Shown here in pieces: positions 25,846 to 32,767 of a DNA stretch of 64,000 nucleotides (its first letter is position 1; each line of letters begins with the position of its first letter). Made by a program: the position numbers and the translations under genes. Under the pieces are notes generated by a model. It saw nothing but the letters and a program-made list of their open reading frames with translations. It did not search any database and was not told where the DNA came from. The DNA comes from Pseudomonadota bacterium (GTDB taxonomy: Bacteria > Bdellovibrionota > UBA2428): the NCBI GenBank assembly GCA_018001635.1, contig JAGNHS010000004.1:18086-82085 (forward strand). Reading direction: 5' to 3'.

Positions 25846-26184
25846 ATGAGACATATTTTTTCTACAATTTTAGGATCGGTGATTTCACTTTCGGTTTTCG
25901 CTGAAGAGCCCATAAAAGTGACTATTGAGTCACTGACTAACACAAGTAGCGGTGGAAGTATGGAGGCCTGTGGTACAGCAACTCATTCGGCAGGCAAGAA
26001 GCCCTTGCTCGTAACGATTAAACATGACCAATCGTACTACACAACTCTTACAGCTCCGAACGGGGTCTGGTGCTCCGTCATTAAACGTTGGACTTACGAT
26101 GGCAGCATTGAAGTTGGAGCAACGACCTTAGATTCGTCAGACAAAATGACGTTCCAGACTTTTAAAGTAAACGAAGCAAAATAG
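25846..26184 (+). CDS. Small periplasmic protein with two cysteines
   Basis: 112 residues. AGGAGG lies just upstream of the ATG. The signal peptide (MRHIFSTILGSVISLSVFA) is followed by a short beta-rich chain with two Cys (in MEACGTATHS and NGVWCSVIKRW) that could form one disulfide. No family recognised. The DsbB-like gene starts 7 bp after its stop, so a disulfide-dependent role near the efflux system is a reasonable guess. Confidence 0.6.
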   Translation: MRHIFSTILGSVISLSVFAEEPIKVTIESLTNTSSGGSMEACGTATHSAGKKPLLVTIKHDQSYYTTLTAPNGVWCSVIKRWTYDGSIEVGATTLDSSDKMTFQTFKVNEAK

Positions 26185-26191
26185 GTGTCTC

Positions 26192-26632
26192 TTGTCGCAA
26201 TTGTTTTTAAGAGATCGAAATCGATCTAAAGGCATTTTCTATTTGATCTGGGGAGTGGCTCTCATCGCAACTTTTGGAAGCCTTTTCTTTTCAGAAGTGA
26301 TGAAGCAACCCCCCTGTGTGCTCTGTTGGTATCAAAGAATAGCTATTTATCCCCTTGTCTTATTAATACCAGTAGCACTTCTGTCAAATGAATTGGTTTT
26401 GTTCTCAAAGTATATTTTTACCTTAGCAGCAGCGGGTCTTACGGTTTCGATTTACCACAATCTTCTGTATTACGGAGTCATTCCGACGAGCATTACTCCA
26501 TGCACGGAAGGAATTTCTTGCACCAGTCGGCAAATTGAGTGGCTTGGATTTATTACAATTCCCCTTCTCTCATCGCTGGCGTTTCTATTAATTATAGTTT
26601 TACTCAAAGTGGATCGATCAAGGAGGCCTTAA
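26192..26632 (+). CDS. DsbB/BdbC-like thiol oxidoreductase
   Basis: A 146-residue four-helix membrane protein with C42-V-L-C45 in PPCVLCWYQRI and a second pair C104/C110 in ITPCTEGISC. These are the two redox-active cysteine pairs of DsbB/BdbC proteins, which reoxidise a DsbA-type partner by passing electrons to quinone. It starts with TTG at 26192, the only start that keeps the first helix, with AGGTG upstream. The partner is the next gene, 2 bp away. The short size points to the BdbC subgroup. Confidence 0.88.
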   Translation: MSQLFLRDRNRSKGIFYLIWGVALIATFGSLFFSEVMKQPPCVLCWYQRIAIYPLVLLIPVALLSNELVLFSKYIFTLAAAGLTVSIYHNLLYYGVIPTSITPCTEGISCTSRQIEWLGFITIPLLSSLAFLLIIVLLKVDRSRRP

Positions 26633-26634
26633 AA

Positions 26635-27300
26635 ATGAAAAAAGATTTTTATTTAATTGTCGGTGTCGTAGCATTAGTCGCCTCCTTATTTTTCGGAGCG
26701 CAGTTGATTTATAAAAAGACGACCACTTCAGTAGAAAACGGTGCCCAGCCCCAACTCCCACTACGAGCAGACCTCTCCCTATTGGTTAAAGACTGGAGTC
26801 CAAATCTTGGACCGTCTATGTCTCGCATTATTGTTGTCGAATTTTTAGACCCAGAATGTGAATCCTGTAGTGCCATGCATCCAATTGTTAAGGCGGTTTT
26901 GAAAGACTATGAGGGGCGAATCCGCTACGTACTTAGGTACATGCCCTTCCACAAAAATTCTGAATTGGCGGCAAAATGGTTAGAGGCCGCACGTGAGCAA
27001 GGTAAATTCTGGGAGGCGCTCAATATTTTGTTTGAAAAGCAAGCTGAATGGGCGGCCCACCATTCCCCTCGACCTGAGCTTATTCCCTCTATTTTGAAAG
27101 ATATAGGTATTAATGTGAAGCAGGCCATCGTGGCGCTTGAAAATCCTGAGTTTGAAAAGCGCATTCGGCAAGATAAAGAAGATGGCACTCGTGCAGGAGT
27201 AACAGGGACGCCAACATTTTTTGTCAATGGACGAGTGCTTCAAAATCTCGGTGATGCTCCGTTACGAGCATTGATTGAAGAAGAGTTGAATGCGCAATAG
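26635..27300 (+). CDS. DsbA/BdbD-like thioredoxin-fold protein
   Basis: 221 residues starting at ATG 26635 (AGGAGG at 26621-26626). An N-terminal membrane anchor (FYLIVGVVALVASLFFGAQL) is followed by a thioredoxin fold with C75-E-S-C78 in DPECESCSAMH and the cis-proline loop GVTGTPTFFVNG. It resembles BdbD/ScsC-like oxidoreductases and probably forms the substrate-oxidising half of a pair with the DsbB-like protein. Its position after the pump genes suggests service to exported proteins of this operon. The frame can be read further upstream, but that part overlaps the DsbB gene and is not used. Confidence 0.86.
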   Translation: MKKDFYLIVGVVALVASLFFGAQLIYKKTTTSVENGAQPQLPLRADLSLLVKDWSPNLGPSMSRIIVVEFLDPECESCSAMHPIVKAVLKDYEGRIRYVLRYMPFHKNSELAAKWLEAAREQGKFWEALNILFEKQAEWAAHHSPRPELIPSILKDIGINVKQAIVALENPEFEKRIRQDKEDGTRAGVTGTPTFFVNGRVLQNLGDAPLRALIEEELNAQ

Positions 27301-27316
27301 TGCGAGAGTATCGCAC
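27300..27316 (+). terminator. Small hairpin after the Dsb-like pair
   Basis: GTGCGA and TCGCAC pair perfectly around a 5-base loop immediately at the stop codon of the DsbA-like gene. No T-run follows, so at most a weak terminator or mRNA-processing site before the P-type ATPase gene. Confidence 0.35.
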
Positions 27317-27328
27317 GGAAGAGTTCAT

Positions 27329-27385
27329 ATGAAACTTATAAAACTAGAAAGGTATAAAATATTGTATAGATGCTTACAAAACTAA
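27329..27385 (+). other. Possible 18-codon leader ORF overlapping the ATPase start
   Basis: ATG at 27329 with GGAAGAG upstream opens a short frame (MKLIKLERYKILYRCLQN) that ends at a TAA at 27383-27385, 14 bases past the ATPase ATG at 27370. The ATPase start itself has no good Shine-Dalgarno close by (GAAAGG is 17-18 bases away), so translation could be coupled to this leader. A chance ORF is equally possible. Confidence 0.25.
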
Positions 27386-29544
27386 ATTTTAAAATACATG
27401 GAATGGACTGCGCCGAAGAAGTAGCAGTATTAAAAAAAGTTTTGAATCCAATAGAGGGTATCGAAGGGCTTTCATTTGATGTACTGAACGCCAAAATGAT
27501 AGTGACTGTCGATTCGAATATTCTAAAAGCCCAGAAAATTATAGATGCCGTTAAAAACACGGGGATGAAAGCTGAACGCTGGGAGCATTTACAGAATAAT
27601 CACACGGCTGCGACCTTTTGGTCACGCAATGGCCGTACGTTGATGACCATGGCAAGCGGTGTATTCATCGCTATAGGATTTTTAATTCACACCATTTCCA
27701 ACGGATTCTTAGTTGCAATTAGAGAGGGGGATTCCTCAATTCCCATAATTTCAAAAGTTTTTTACGCATTTGCCGCAATTTTGGGATTTTTCTTTGTACT
27801 TCCAAAGGTGTGGTTTTCAATTAAGCGTCGTATTCCAGACATGAATCTTTTGATGACAATTGCTGTAGTGGGAGCAGCTTCAATCGGCCAGTGGCTTGAA
27901 GCTGCTACAGTTGCTTTTCTTTTTGCGCTCTCAATTTTGCTCGAAGCTTGGAGTGTCGGACGCGCACGAAGGGCGGTAACTGCGCTCATGGCAATTATTC
28001 CGCCTAAAGCCAGGGTCATTGGAGTGGATTTGGAAGAAATGGTGAATGTCACTGAAGTAAGCGTAGGATCACGCATACTTGTAAAGCCCGGAGAAAAGTT
28101 CCCTCTCGATGGCAAAATCCTCTCTGGGATAACTTCAGTAAATCAAGCGCCCATTACCGGAGAATCAAAACCAGTAGATAAAATTGTTGGAAGCGAAGTA
28201 TTTGCTGGGACTATAAATGGAGAAGCTACGGTCACTTTTGAATCAACAAAAATTGCTGCTGACACCACCGTCGCACGAATTATTCATTTAGTTCAAGAAG
28301 CTCAAAGTCGCAGATCGCCCAGTGAACAATGGGTCGAGCATTTTGCCAGAATTTATACCCCGGTAGTTATGATTCTCGCACTTGGCGTTATGATCTTACC
28401 ACCGGCGATTGCAGGAGGTGAATGGTCTAAATGGTTTTATGAGGGACTTGTTTTACTTGTCATTGCTTGTCCATGCGCGCTTGTGATTTCTACACCGGTT
28501 AGCATTGTGGCCGCACTGACATCGGCAGCAAAAAATGGAGTTCTTATTAAGGGAGGGCTTTTTGTTGAGGTGCCGGCCAAAATAAAAGCCTTTGCATTCG
28601 ATAAAACTGGAACTTTAACTGAGGGGCAACCTGTTGTCTCTGATGTTATTCCACTTTCTGGACACTCGAAAAATGAACTTATTGAAATTGCATCAGCAAT
28701 TGAGTCTCAATCCGAGCATCCCTTGGCTAAAGCTATAGTGAATTATGCAAAATCCCTTGGATTGCAGTCAAAACCCGCAAGTAATTTTAAAATTATCCCA
28801 GGTAAAGGAGCAACGGCTATTCTCGATAACAAGGAAGTGTGGATTGGCTCCCACAAATTTTTGGAAGAGCGCAGCCAGGAAACATCAGAATTGCACGAGC
28901 AACTTGAAGCTCTCTCGTTAGCAGGTTCGAGTGTTGTTGTGATTGGAAATGACAAACATGTCTGCGGATTTATTTCAGTGTCAGACAAAATTAGAAATTC
29001 CTCTAAGAGCACAATAGCCAAACTTAAAAGATTGGGCATCGAAACAGTTGTAATGCTCACAGGAGATAATGAAGGAACTGCCAGATCTGTTGCATCAGCC
29101 ACTGGTGTATCCAATATTTACTACGAGTTATTGCCAGAAAATAAGCTTAGAATTATCGAAGATCTTGTAAAAAAGCATGGACAAGTTGCAATGGTTGGAG
29201 ACGGAGTTAACGATGCTCCTGCTATGGCAAGAGCGAGTCTTGGAATCGCAATGGGCGCAGCTGGCAGCGATGCTGCAATTGAAACTTCTGATATTGCGCT
29301 TATGAGCGATGATCTTTCAAGCATTCCGTGGCTCGTTGCGCATTCAAGGCGCACCTTAAAAATTATTCGTCAAAATATTACAGCATCGCTTTTAGTCAAA
29401 GCAATCTTTGTCATTTTAACTTTTTTGGGTCATTCATCTTTATGGACTGCGATTGCCGCAGACATGGGAGTTTCACTACTCGTAGTTTTTAATGCATTGC
29501 GGTTATTGGATTCTCGCAGCTGTGAAAATGAGGCAACTACTTAG
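27370..29544 (+). CDS. P1B-type metal-transporting ATPase (Zn/Cd/Pb-like)
   Basis: 724 residues. An N-terminal heavy-metal-associated domain carries GMDCAEEV (one Cys, the E-E form common in zinc-type pumps). Eight predicted helices include C367-P-C369 in ACPCALVIS, the phosphorylation site D411-K-T-G-T-L-T, the SEHPLAKA motif, and GDGVNDAPA near the end. It should pump divalent cations from cytoplasm to periplasm, complementing the RND pump that exports from the envelope. The CPC motif with a GMDC-EE N-domain suggests Zn/Cd/Pb rather than Cu, but this is family inference. The last bases overlap a convergent small gene by eight. Confidence 0.9.
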   Translation: MLTKLNFKIHGMDCAEEVAVLKKVLNPIEGIEGLSFDVLNAKMIVTVDSNILKAQKIIDAVKNTGMKAERWEHLQNNHTAATFWSRNGRTLMTMASGVFIAIGFLIHTISNGFLVAIREGDSSIPIISKVFYAFAAILGFFFVLPKVWFSIKRRIPDMNLLMTIAVVGAASIGQWLEAATVAFLFALSILLEAWSVGRARRAVTALMAIIPPKARVIGVDLEEMVNVTEVSVGSRILVKPGEKFPLDGKILSGITSVNQAPITGESKPVDKIVGSEVFAGTINGEATVTFESTKIAADTTVARIIHLVQEAQSRRSPSEQWVEHFARIYTPVVMILALGVMILPPAIAGGEWSKWFYEGLVLLVIACPCALVISTPVSIVAALTSAAKNGVLIKGGLFVEVPAKIKAFAFDKTGTLTEGQPVVSDVIPLSGHSKNELIEIASAIESQSEHPLAKAIVNYAKSLGLQSKPASNFKIIPGKGATAILDNKEVWIGSHKFLEERSQETSELHEQLEALSLAGSSVVVIGNDKHVCGFISVSDKIRNSSKSTIAKLKRLGIETVVMLTGDNEGTARSVASATGVSNIYYELLPENKLRIIEDLVKKHGQVAMVGDGVNDAPAMARASLGIAMGAAGSDAAIETSDIALMSDDLSSIPWLVAHSRRTLKIIRQNITASLLVKAIFVILTFLGHSSLWTAIAADMGVSLLVVFNALRLLDSRSCENEATT

Positions 29545-29779
29545 GGTAGCGTCGTTCTGTGAGCTTTCTTCGTTTTCCGCATAAGCGTGTGCTATCATTG
29601 TAATCACGGTCCCGCTCTGTGCACAATTCGGGTTGACCCCAGTCAATTTTGAGGAGCTCAATCTGGGCTTTTTGCATTTTTAAGATCCATGCATGCATTT
29701 CATTGGGAAGACTTGGTAGAGCAACTCCACTGAGAACGCTTACAAGGAAGATTAGTGTGATTATTTGTTTTGTATTCAT
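29537..29779 (-). CDS. Small secreted protein with two cysteines
   Basis: 80 residues: a signal peptide (MNTKQIITLIFLVSVLSGVA) and a charged body with two Cys (PELCTERD and RLCGKRR), basic at the end. GAGG sits about 8 bases before the ATG, which supports it as a gene. It converges with the P-type ATPase, overlapping its stop by 8 bp, and its start is 3 bp after the stop of the HTH regulator on the same strand, so the two are probably co-transcribed. No family recognised. Confidence 0.55.
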   Translation of the reverse strand: MNTKQIITLIFLVSVLSGVALPSLPNEMHAWILKMQKAQIELLKIDWGQPELCTERDRDYNDSTRLCGKRRKLTERRYPK

Positions 29780-29782
29780 AAA

Positions 29783-30436
29783 TTACCTCATTAAAGATTT
29801 GATAACGAGTTTTGCGGACTCGAGTTTGCTGTCATCAAGAGATTCCAAATATTGACAACATTGTTCAATAATTTCATCTCTAAGGATTTCGACTTTCATC
29901 AATTTATCAAATTCGGAAAGTGGACATCCTAGAGATTGAACTATGTGATTAATGCGTTCTCTTGGCAGCTCGATTCGCCCGTTTTCAATTTGCCCGAAGA
30001 TGGAATTGGCATAAGCACAGCGTTTGGCGGCTTGATATTGCGTAAGCTTGCTACGCTTACGCAATATTTTAATAACCCGAGTTTCCTTATTTATTAGTTT
30101 ATAGAGATTGCGCCGCACTTTTCGCGGTGGACGTTGGGCTTTTAGGGCCTTCTCAGCACTTATGATGATGTCTTTAGCCTTTGGCTGAGCTTGATGGAAA
30201 TCTAGCATGTTGTAGCCCAGAGCAATCACATATCGCTCGATTCGCTCTGGGGTCATATAACATCGGCCATTTTCTATCTGCTCAAAGGACTTTGCTGAAA
30301 CCCCCAATAGCTCTCCTGCTTTTCTCCTACTAAGCCCCTTCATCATTCTGAGGGCTCGTATGGTCGTTGAAACCTTAGTTACCGACTTTAGCTGTCTCCT
30401 TCTTTGGATTGATGTGTTTTGCGCAAGTTGTTTCAT
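29783..30436 (-). CDS. Regulator with two XRE helix-turn-helix domains
   Basis: 217 residues from ATG 30436, chosen for a perfect AAGGAGG five bases upstream; the frame continues upstream without support. Two HTH units share the motif QIENGR: KAGELLGVSAKSFEQIENGR (about residues 40-60) and AAKRCAYANSIFGQIENGR (about 120-140). A single chain could bind a two-site operator. It is the last gene before the right attachment site and is a strong candidate regulator of the element. A 24-bp palindrome lies 87 bp upstream and an inverted repeat sequesters its ribosome-binding site. It is co-directional with the small secreted gene downstream. Confidence 0.78.
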   Translation of the reverse strand: MKQLAQNTSIQRRRQLKSVTKVSTTIRALRMMKGLSRRKAGELLGVSAKSFEQIENGRCYMTPERIERYVIALGYNMLDFHQAQPKAKDIIISAEKALKAQRPPRKVRRNLYKLINKETRVIKILRKRSKLTQYQAAKRCAYANSIFGQIENGRIELPRERINHIVQSLGCPLSEFDKLMKVEILRDEIIEQCCQYLESLDDSKLESAKLVIKSLMR

Positions 30437-30440
30437 CTTT

Positions 30441-30473
30441 TCCTCCTTGTTGTTTTGCCCTTCGCAAGGAGGA
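30441..30473 (-). promoter_or_regulatory. Inverted repeat covering the regulator's ribosome-binding site
   Basis: TCCTCCTTG (30441-30449) and CAAGGAGGA (30465-30473) are perfect 9-bp inverted repeats around a 15-base loop. On the minus-strand transcript the downstream arm contains the AAGGAGG Shine-Dalgarno of the HTH gene (ATG at 30436). Folding would hide it, so translation may be off by default, for example until heat, a ligand, a protein or translation of an upstream RNA opens the hairpin. The pairing is directly visible; the regulatory role is inferred. Confidence 0.55.
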
Positions 30474-30522
30474 TTGGCCGTGTAACTTTGAAACAGGAAT
30501 TTACCTAAATCCGCATAGCAGT

Positions 30523-30546
30523 TTTGCAAATCAGTTGATTTGCAAA
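30523..30546. promoter_or_regulatory. 24-bp perfect palindrome, candidate operator
   Basis: TTTGCAAATCA, GT, TGATTTGCAAA reads as an 11-bp perfect inverted repeat with a 2-bp centre. It lies about 87 bp upstream of the double-HTH regulator start and about 215 bp from the right attachment core. Perfect symmetry of this length is typical of operators for dimeric repressors, so autoregulation by the HTH protein is the simplest idea. A short stem AAAACC-CTA-GGTTTT and the stem ACCCCT-CTGAA-AGGGGT follow closer to the attachment site. The rest of 30547-30608 shows nothing else. Confidence 0.5.
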
Positions 30547-30608
30547 TTCACATAGGGAAAACCCTAGGTTTTGCTACTTCGGAGACCCCTCTGAAAGGGG
30601 TGCTATAC

Positions 30609-30640
30609 GTGCAGCCACCGTGCAGCCTTGGCGAAGCCAA
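30609..30640 (+). repeat. Right subterminal repeats
   Basis: GTGCAGCC at 30609-30616 and 30620-30627, then CGAAGCCAA at 30632-30640. The same two blocks occur near the left end (2152-2171) in the same orientation. The stretch TTGGC-GAA-GCCAA also folds. They lie about 120 bp inside the right attachment core and may be integrase or excisionase arm sites. The interval 30641-30760 shows no further structure. Confidence 0.45.
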
Positions 30641-30760
30641 AGACTGTTAGGGGTGGTTAGTTCCAGTGAGAGCATTGTGATCAGGAACCTCTGAGATGCC
30701 GTTCTATCTGTTATTAATTCTAATTATTTGGGTGTTGAAGCATCCCAAGACCTCGGAAAA

Positions 30761-30778
30761 TTGGTGGACCTGACAGGA
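30761..30778 (-). repeat. Right attachment core within tRNA-Ala
   Basis: The 18 bp TTGGTGGACCTGAC-A-GGA form the 3' end of the intact tRNA-Ala, with its CCA, and match 2104-2121 with one mismatch. The tRNA stays complete because this copy supplies its end. Confidence 0.75.
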
Positions 30779-30837
30779 GTTGAACCTGCGACCCCCTGAA
30801 TGCAAATCAGGTGCTCTCCCAACTGAGCTACAGGCCC
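30762..30837 (-). tRNA. tRNA-Ala (anticodon TGC)
   Basis: A 76-nt cloverleaf on the minus strand with an encoded CCA. The acceptor GGGCCTG pairs with CAGGTCC (one G-U), the D-arm is TAGCTCAGTTGGGAGAGC, the anticodon loop has TGC in a CCTGA/TCAGG stem, and the T-loop is GGTTCAACTCC. It serves as integration site of the mobile element, whose right end overlaps its 3' end. It lies 83 bp after the end of gspN on the same strand, so it could be the last part of the type II secretion transcription unit or have its own promoter. Confidence 0.95.
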
Positions 30838-30920
30838 ACATAAAGATATCCTTAGTATCTAGAAGTGCTTAGCTCTACCGTCAAGATGCACTTGAGATTA
30901 TTTTTTCACAGGAGACGAAT

Positions 30921-31841
30921 TTAATTCTCTTCGGGGGGGCTTAGAAGCGATAAATAACTTCCCTTAACCCTTTTAACAAAGCGGCGTTTGCCGGGCACTT
31001 TGGCTTTGCCAAAAATGAGATCAAGGCTGATGTCTTTGAGGCGTTCCTTTTCAAATAAATCATCAGTGGTGAGCTCTCCCGACCATTCTCCGGAATTGGG
31101 CAACATCGAAGCGTCGAGTCCAAAATTCATCTTCATTTTACCTTTAATGGGGGAGCGTTCGGATCCAAAATTGAGTTCACTGACACTCAAATTGCGTGCA
31201 TTCATCTCACCCTTCAAAGTGAGTTCTCCTAAGTTGAGACTGGGAAATTTGAATACGGCGCTGCTAGATGAGGGAAGTATTAATTTTTGAGCGCTGATAT
31301 CCCATTCTAAAAGTTTTGGAAAATTTGAACCCTGTAGTGACAAGTCGTGCACTTCGAGGTCGCCAAAGAGATTGCCATCCAATCCTTCCATTCCCAGCAT
31401 TGCCGCAGAATTGGCTAAGGGGAAGTTCTTAAAACGCACAACGGCTTGGGCTTTGGAGGGTGACCAAAATGGAAATATTTTAAAGACACCACTGAGCCAA
31501 GTTTCGCCTTGGTTTTCACAACCAAAACCTAAATGAATACTCCCCATAAGTAGGGGCCACATTTTTGGAGCCAGTGTAAGTGAATCACAATGAAGATTGG
31601 CTCCCATCACATTTATTTCAAATCCTTTAGCGTGTATTCCAAACAAAGATCCATAGCGGAGTCCGAGACCCATCCCCGTGCCGCCCTCTAGGCTCTCAAT
31701 TTGAACTCTCTGATGCGTTTGTTTTTGAAGCATAGAAATGAGTTGTCCGCGAAGTTGATTCCATGGAAAGAATATAAAAAGTCCAAGAGACAATCCAATT
31801 GAAAAAATTAAAGTGTATTTGAGTTTAAATATCTTAGCCAT
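30921..31841 (-). CDS. gspN: Type II secretion protein GspN
   Basis: 306 residues: one N-terminal membrane anchor (IFSIGLSLGLFIFFPWNQL) followed by a beta-rich periplasmic domain of the GspN/AsmA-like type (SLTLAPKMWPLLMG, then LDGNLFGDLEVHDL, then GEMNARNLSVSELNFG). GspN is an accessory subunit found in some deltaproteobacterial and Xanthomonas systems, acting in the periplasm between inner and outer rings. It is the last gene of the gsp operon and overlaps gspM by one base. The fold is inferred from strand pattern; identity is helped strongly by position. Confidence 0.78.
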   Translation of the reverse strand: MAKIFKLKYTLIFSIGLSLGLFIFFPWNQLRGQLISMLQKQTHQRVQIESLEGGTGMGLGLRYGSLFGIHAKGFEINVMGANLHCDSLTLAPKMWPLLMGSIHLGFGCENQGETWLSGVFKIFPFWSPSKAQAVVRFKNFPLANSAAMLGMEGLDGNLFGDLEVHDLSLQGSNFPKLLEWDISAQKLILPSSSSAVFKFPSLNLGELTLKGEMNARNLSVSELNFGSERSPIKGKMKMNFGLDASMLPNSGEWSGELTTDDLFEKERLKDISLDLIFGKAKVPGKRRFVKRVKGSYLSLLSPPEEN

Positions 31842-32767
31842 TAAATGTCTTCCTCAATATATTCAGGGGGAGGGGTGAATTCAGGTGGATAGAATTCTTC
31901 TCCTCCTCCGGGATTTAGTTCACTGCGACCAGGTGCTGGGATGTTATCGCCCTCGGGCACACCAGGGCTTCCGGGTATGGGTGGATTGTCGAAGTTTGTT
32001 TCATCTCCCCGTCCAGCGGAACGACCAGCACGAGCTCCTGCGGAGCCCATAGGAACATCACTGTCGGCACCATCGGAGCCTCCGAAATTTCCTCGCCTTG
32101 ATCCTGGGGGAGCCATGCCGCTTCCAAAATCACTTTCACCCCCTCCTTCGGATCCTCCGAATTGATCTAAGTGTTGAGTGTTATATTTAATGAGAGCACT
32201 CATTTTTAAGAGGTTTTTGTTTTCTGCATTCACCTGAACATTCATTTGCGAAATAGCTAGTAACGGATAGTAGCCTTCGACTTGGTAGAGGAGTGCATTG
32301 AGTTGTTTAATGGAAAGTTCATCGACTTGAAGATTTAAAGCGCTTTCTTGATTCTCCAATTTATAAAAATCAGGACTCACCCCGATGTTGCTTAAAAATT
32401 GAGAGAGGGATTCGTTGACTTGATCAGAAGATCCCACCGGGAGTAATTGCCAACCTTTAGGTCTTTGATAGGCTTGCTTCAATTGTTTGAGTTGAAACTG
32501 AAAGCTGGAGGCGTCTTTTACAAGGTAGCGGTATTCTTGGAGTTGGCGTCTTTGTTGCCAAGTGTTCCATAGAGGTTTGAAGACAAAAGAAAATAAAAAA
32601 AGCACAAAAAGAGTTTTGCCTAAAAAGCGAACCCATTTTTGCTGGCGTGGTTCCATCGTTTCGTATTGATGAACAGCTTTTTCAAAAAACGAAGATTCCT
32701 CGAACTTTTCAATCATCCGCCAGAAGCTCTGCTGAGTGAGAGTCCAATATTGCATGAGTTGGTTCAT
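31841..32767 (-). CDS. gspM: Type II secretion protein GspM
   Basis: 308 residues. A single membrane helix (about 47-68) is followed by a ferredoxin-like domain up to about 200 (YLVKDASSFQFQLKQL, then NLQVDELSIKQLNALLYQVE). A low-complexity Gly/Ser/Asp/Pro tail fills about 100 residues (around GGSEGGGESDFGSG, and later many PG repeats). The tail is unusual for GspM, which usually ends after the ferredoxin domain. GspM binds GspL in the inner-membrane platform. It overlaps both neighbours by a few bases. Confidence 0.8.
   Translation of the reverse strand: MNQLMQYWTLTQQSFWRMIEKFEESSFFEKAVHQYETMEPRQQKWVRFLGKTLFVLFLFSFVFKPLWNTWQQRRQLQEYRYLVKDASSFQFQLKQLKQAYQRPKGWQLLPVGSSDQVNESLSQFLSNIGVSPDFYKLENQESALNLQVDELSIKQLNALLYQVEGYYPLLAISQMNVQVNAENKNLLKMSALIKYNTQHLDQFGGSEGGGESDFGSGMAPPGSRRGNFGGSDGADSDVPMGSAGARAGRSAGRGDETNFDNPPIPGSPGVPEGDNIPAPGRSELNPGGGEEFYPPEFTPPPEYIEEDI

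Larger units (their letters stand above)
2104..30778. mobile_element. Integrative conjugative element inserted in tRNA-Ala
   Basis: An 18-bp sequence at 2104-2121 matches 17 of 18 bases of the 3' end of the intact tRNA-Ala gene at 30761-30778, in the same orientation. The interval between them is about 28.7 kb. It starts with a tyrosine integrase 80 bp from the left copy, followed by an excisionase-like gene, a type IV secretion operon, metal-efflux cargo and an HTH regulator at the right end. This is the usual architecture of an ICE that recombines at the 3' end of a tRNA and leaves a displaced fragment at its far end. On excision, the permease gene, tRNA-Ala and the type II secretion operon would become contiguous. 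The boundaries are inferred from the repeat and could shift a few bases. Self-transfer is inferred, because no canonical relaxase was recognised. Confidence 0.8.

Noticed and set aside
26539..26634. Upstream extension of the DsbA-like protein
   Set aside because: It overlaps the DsbB-like gene; the ATG at 26635 has a perfect AGGAGG and starts the membrane anchor.
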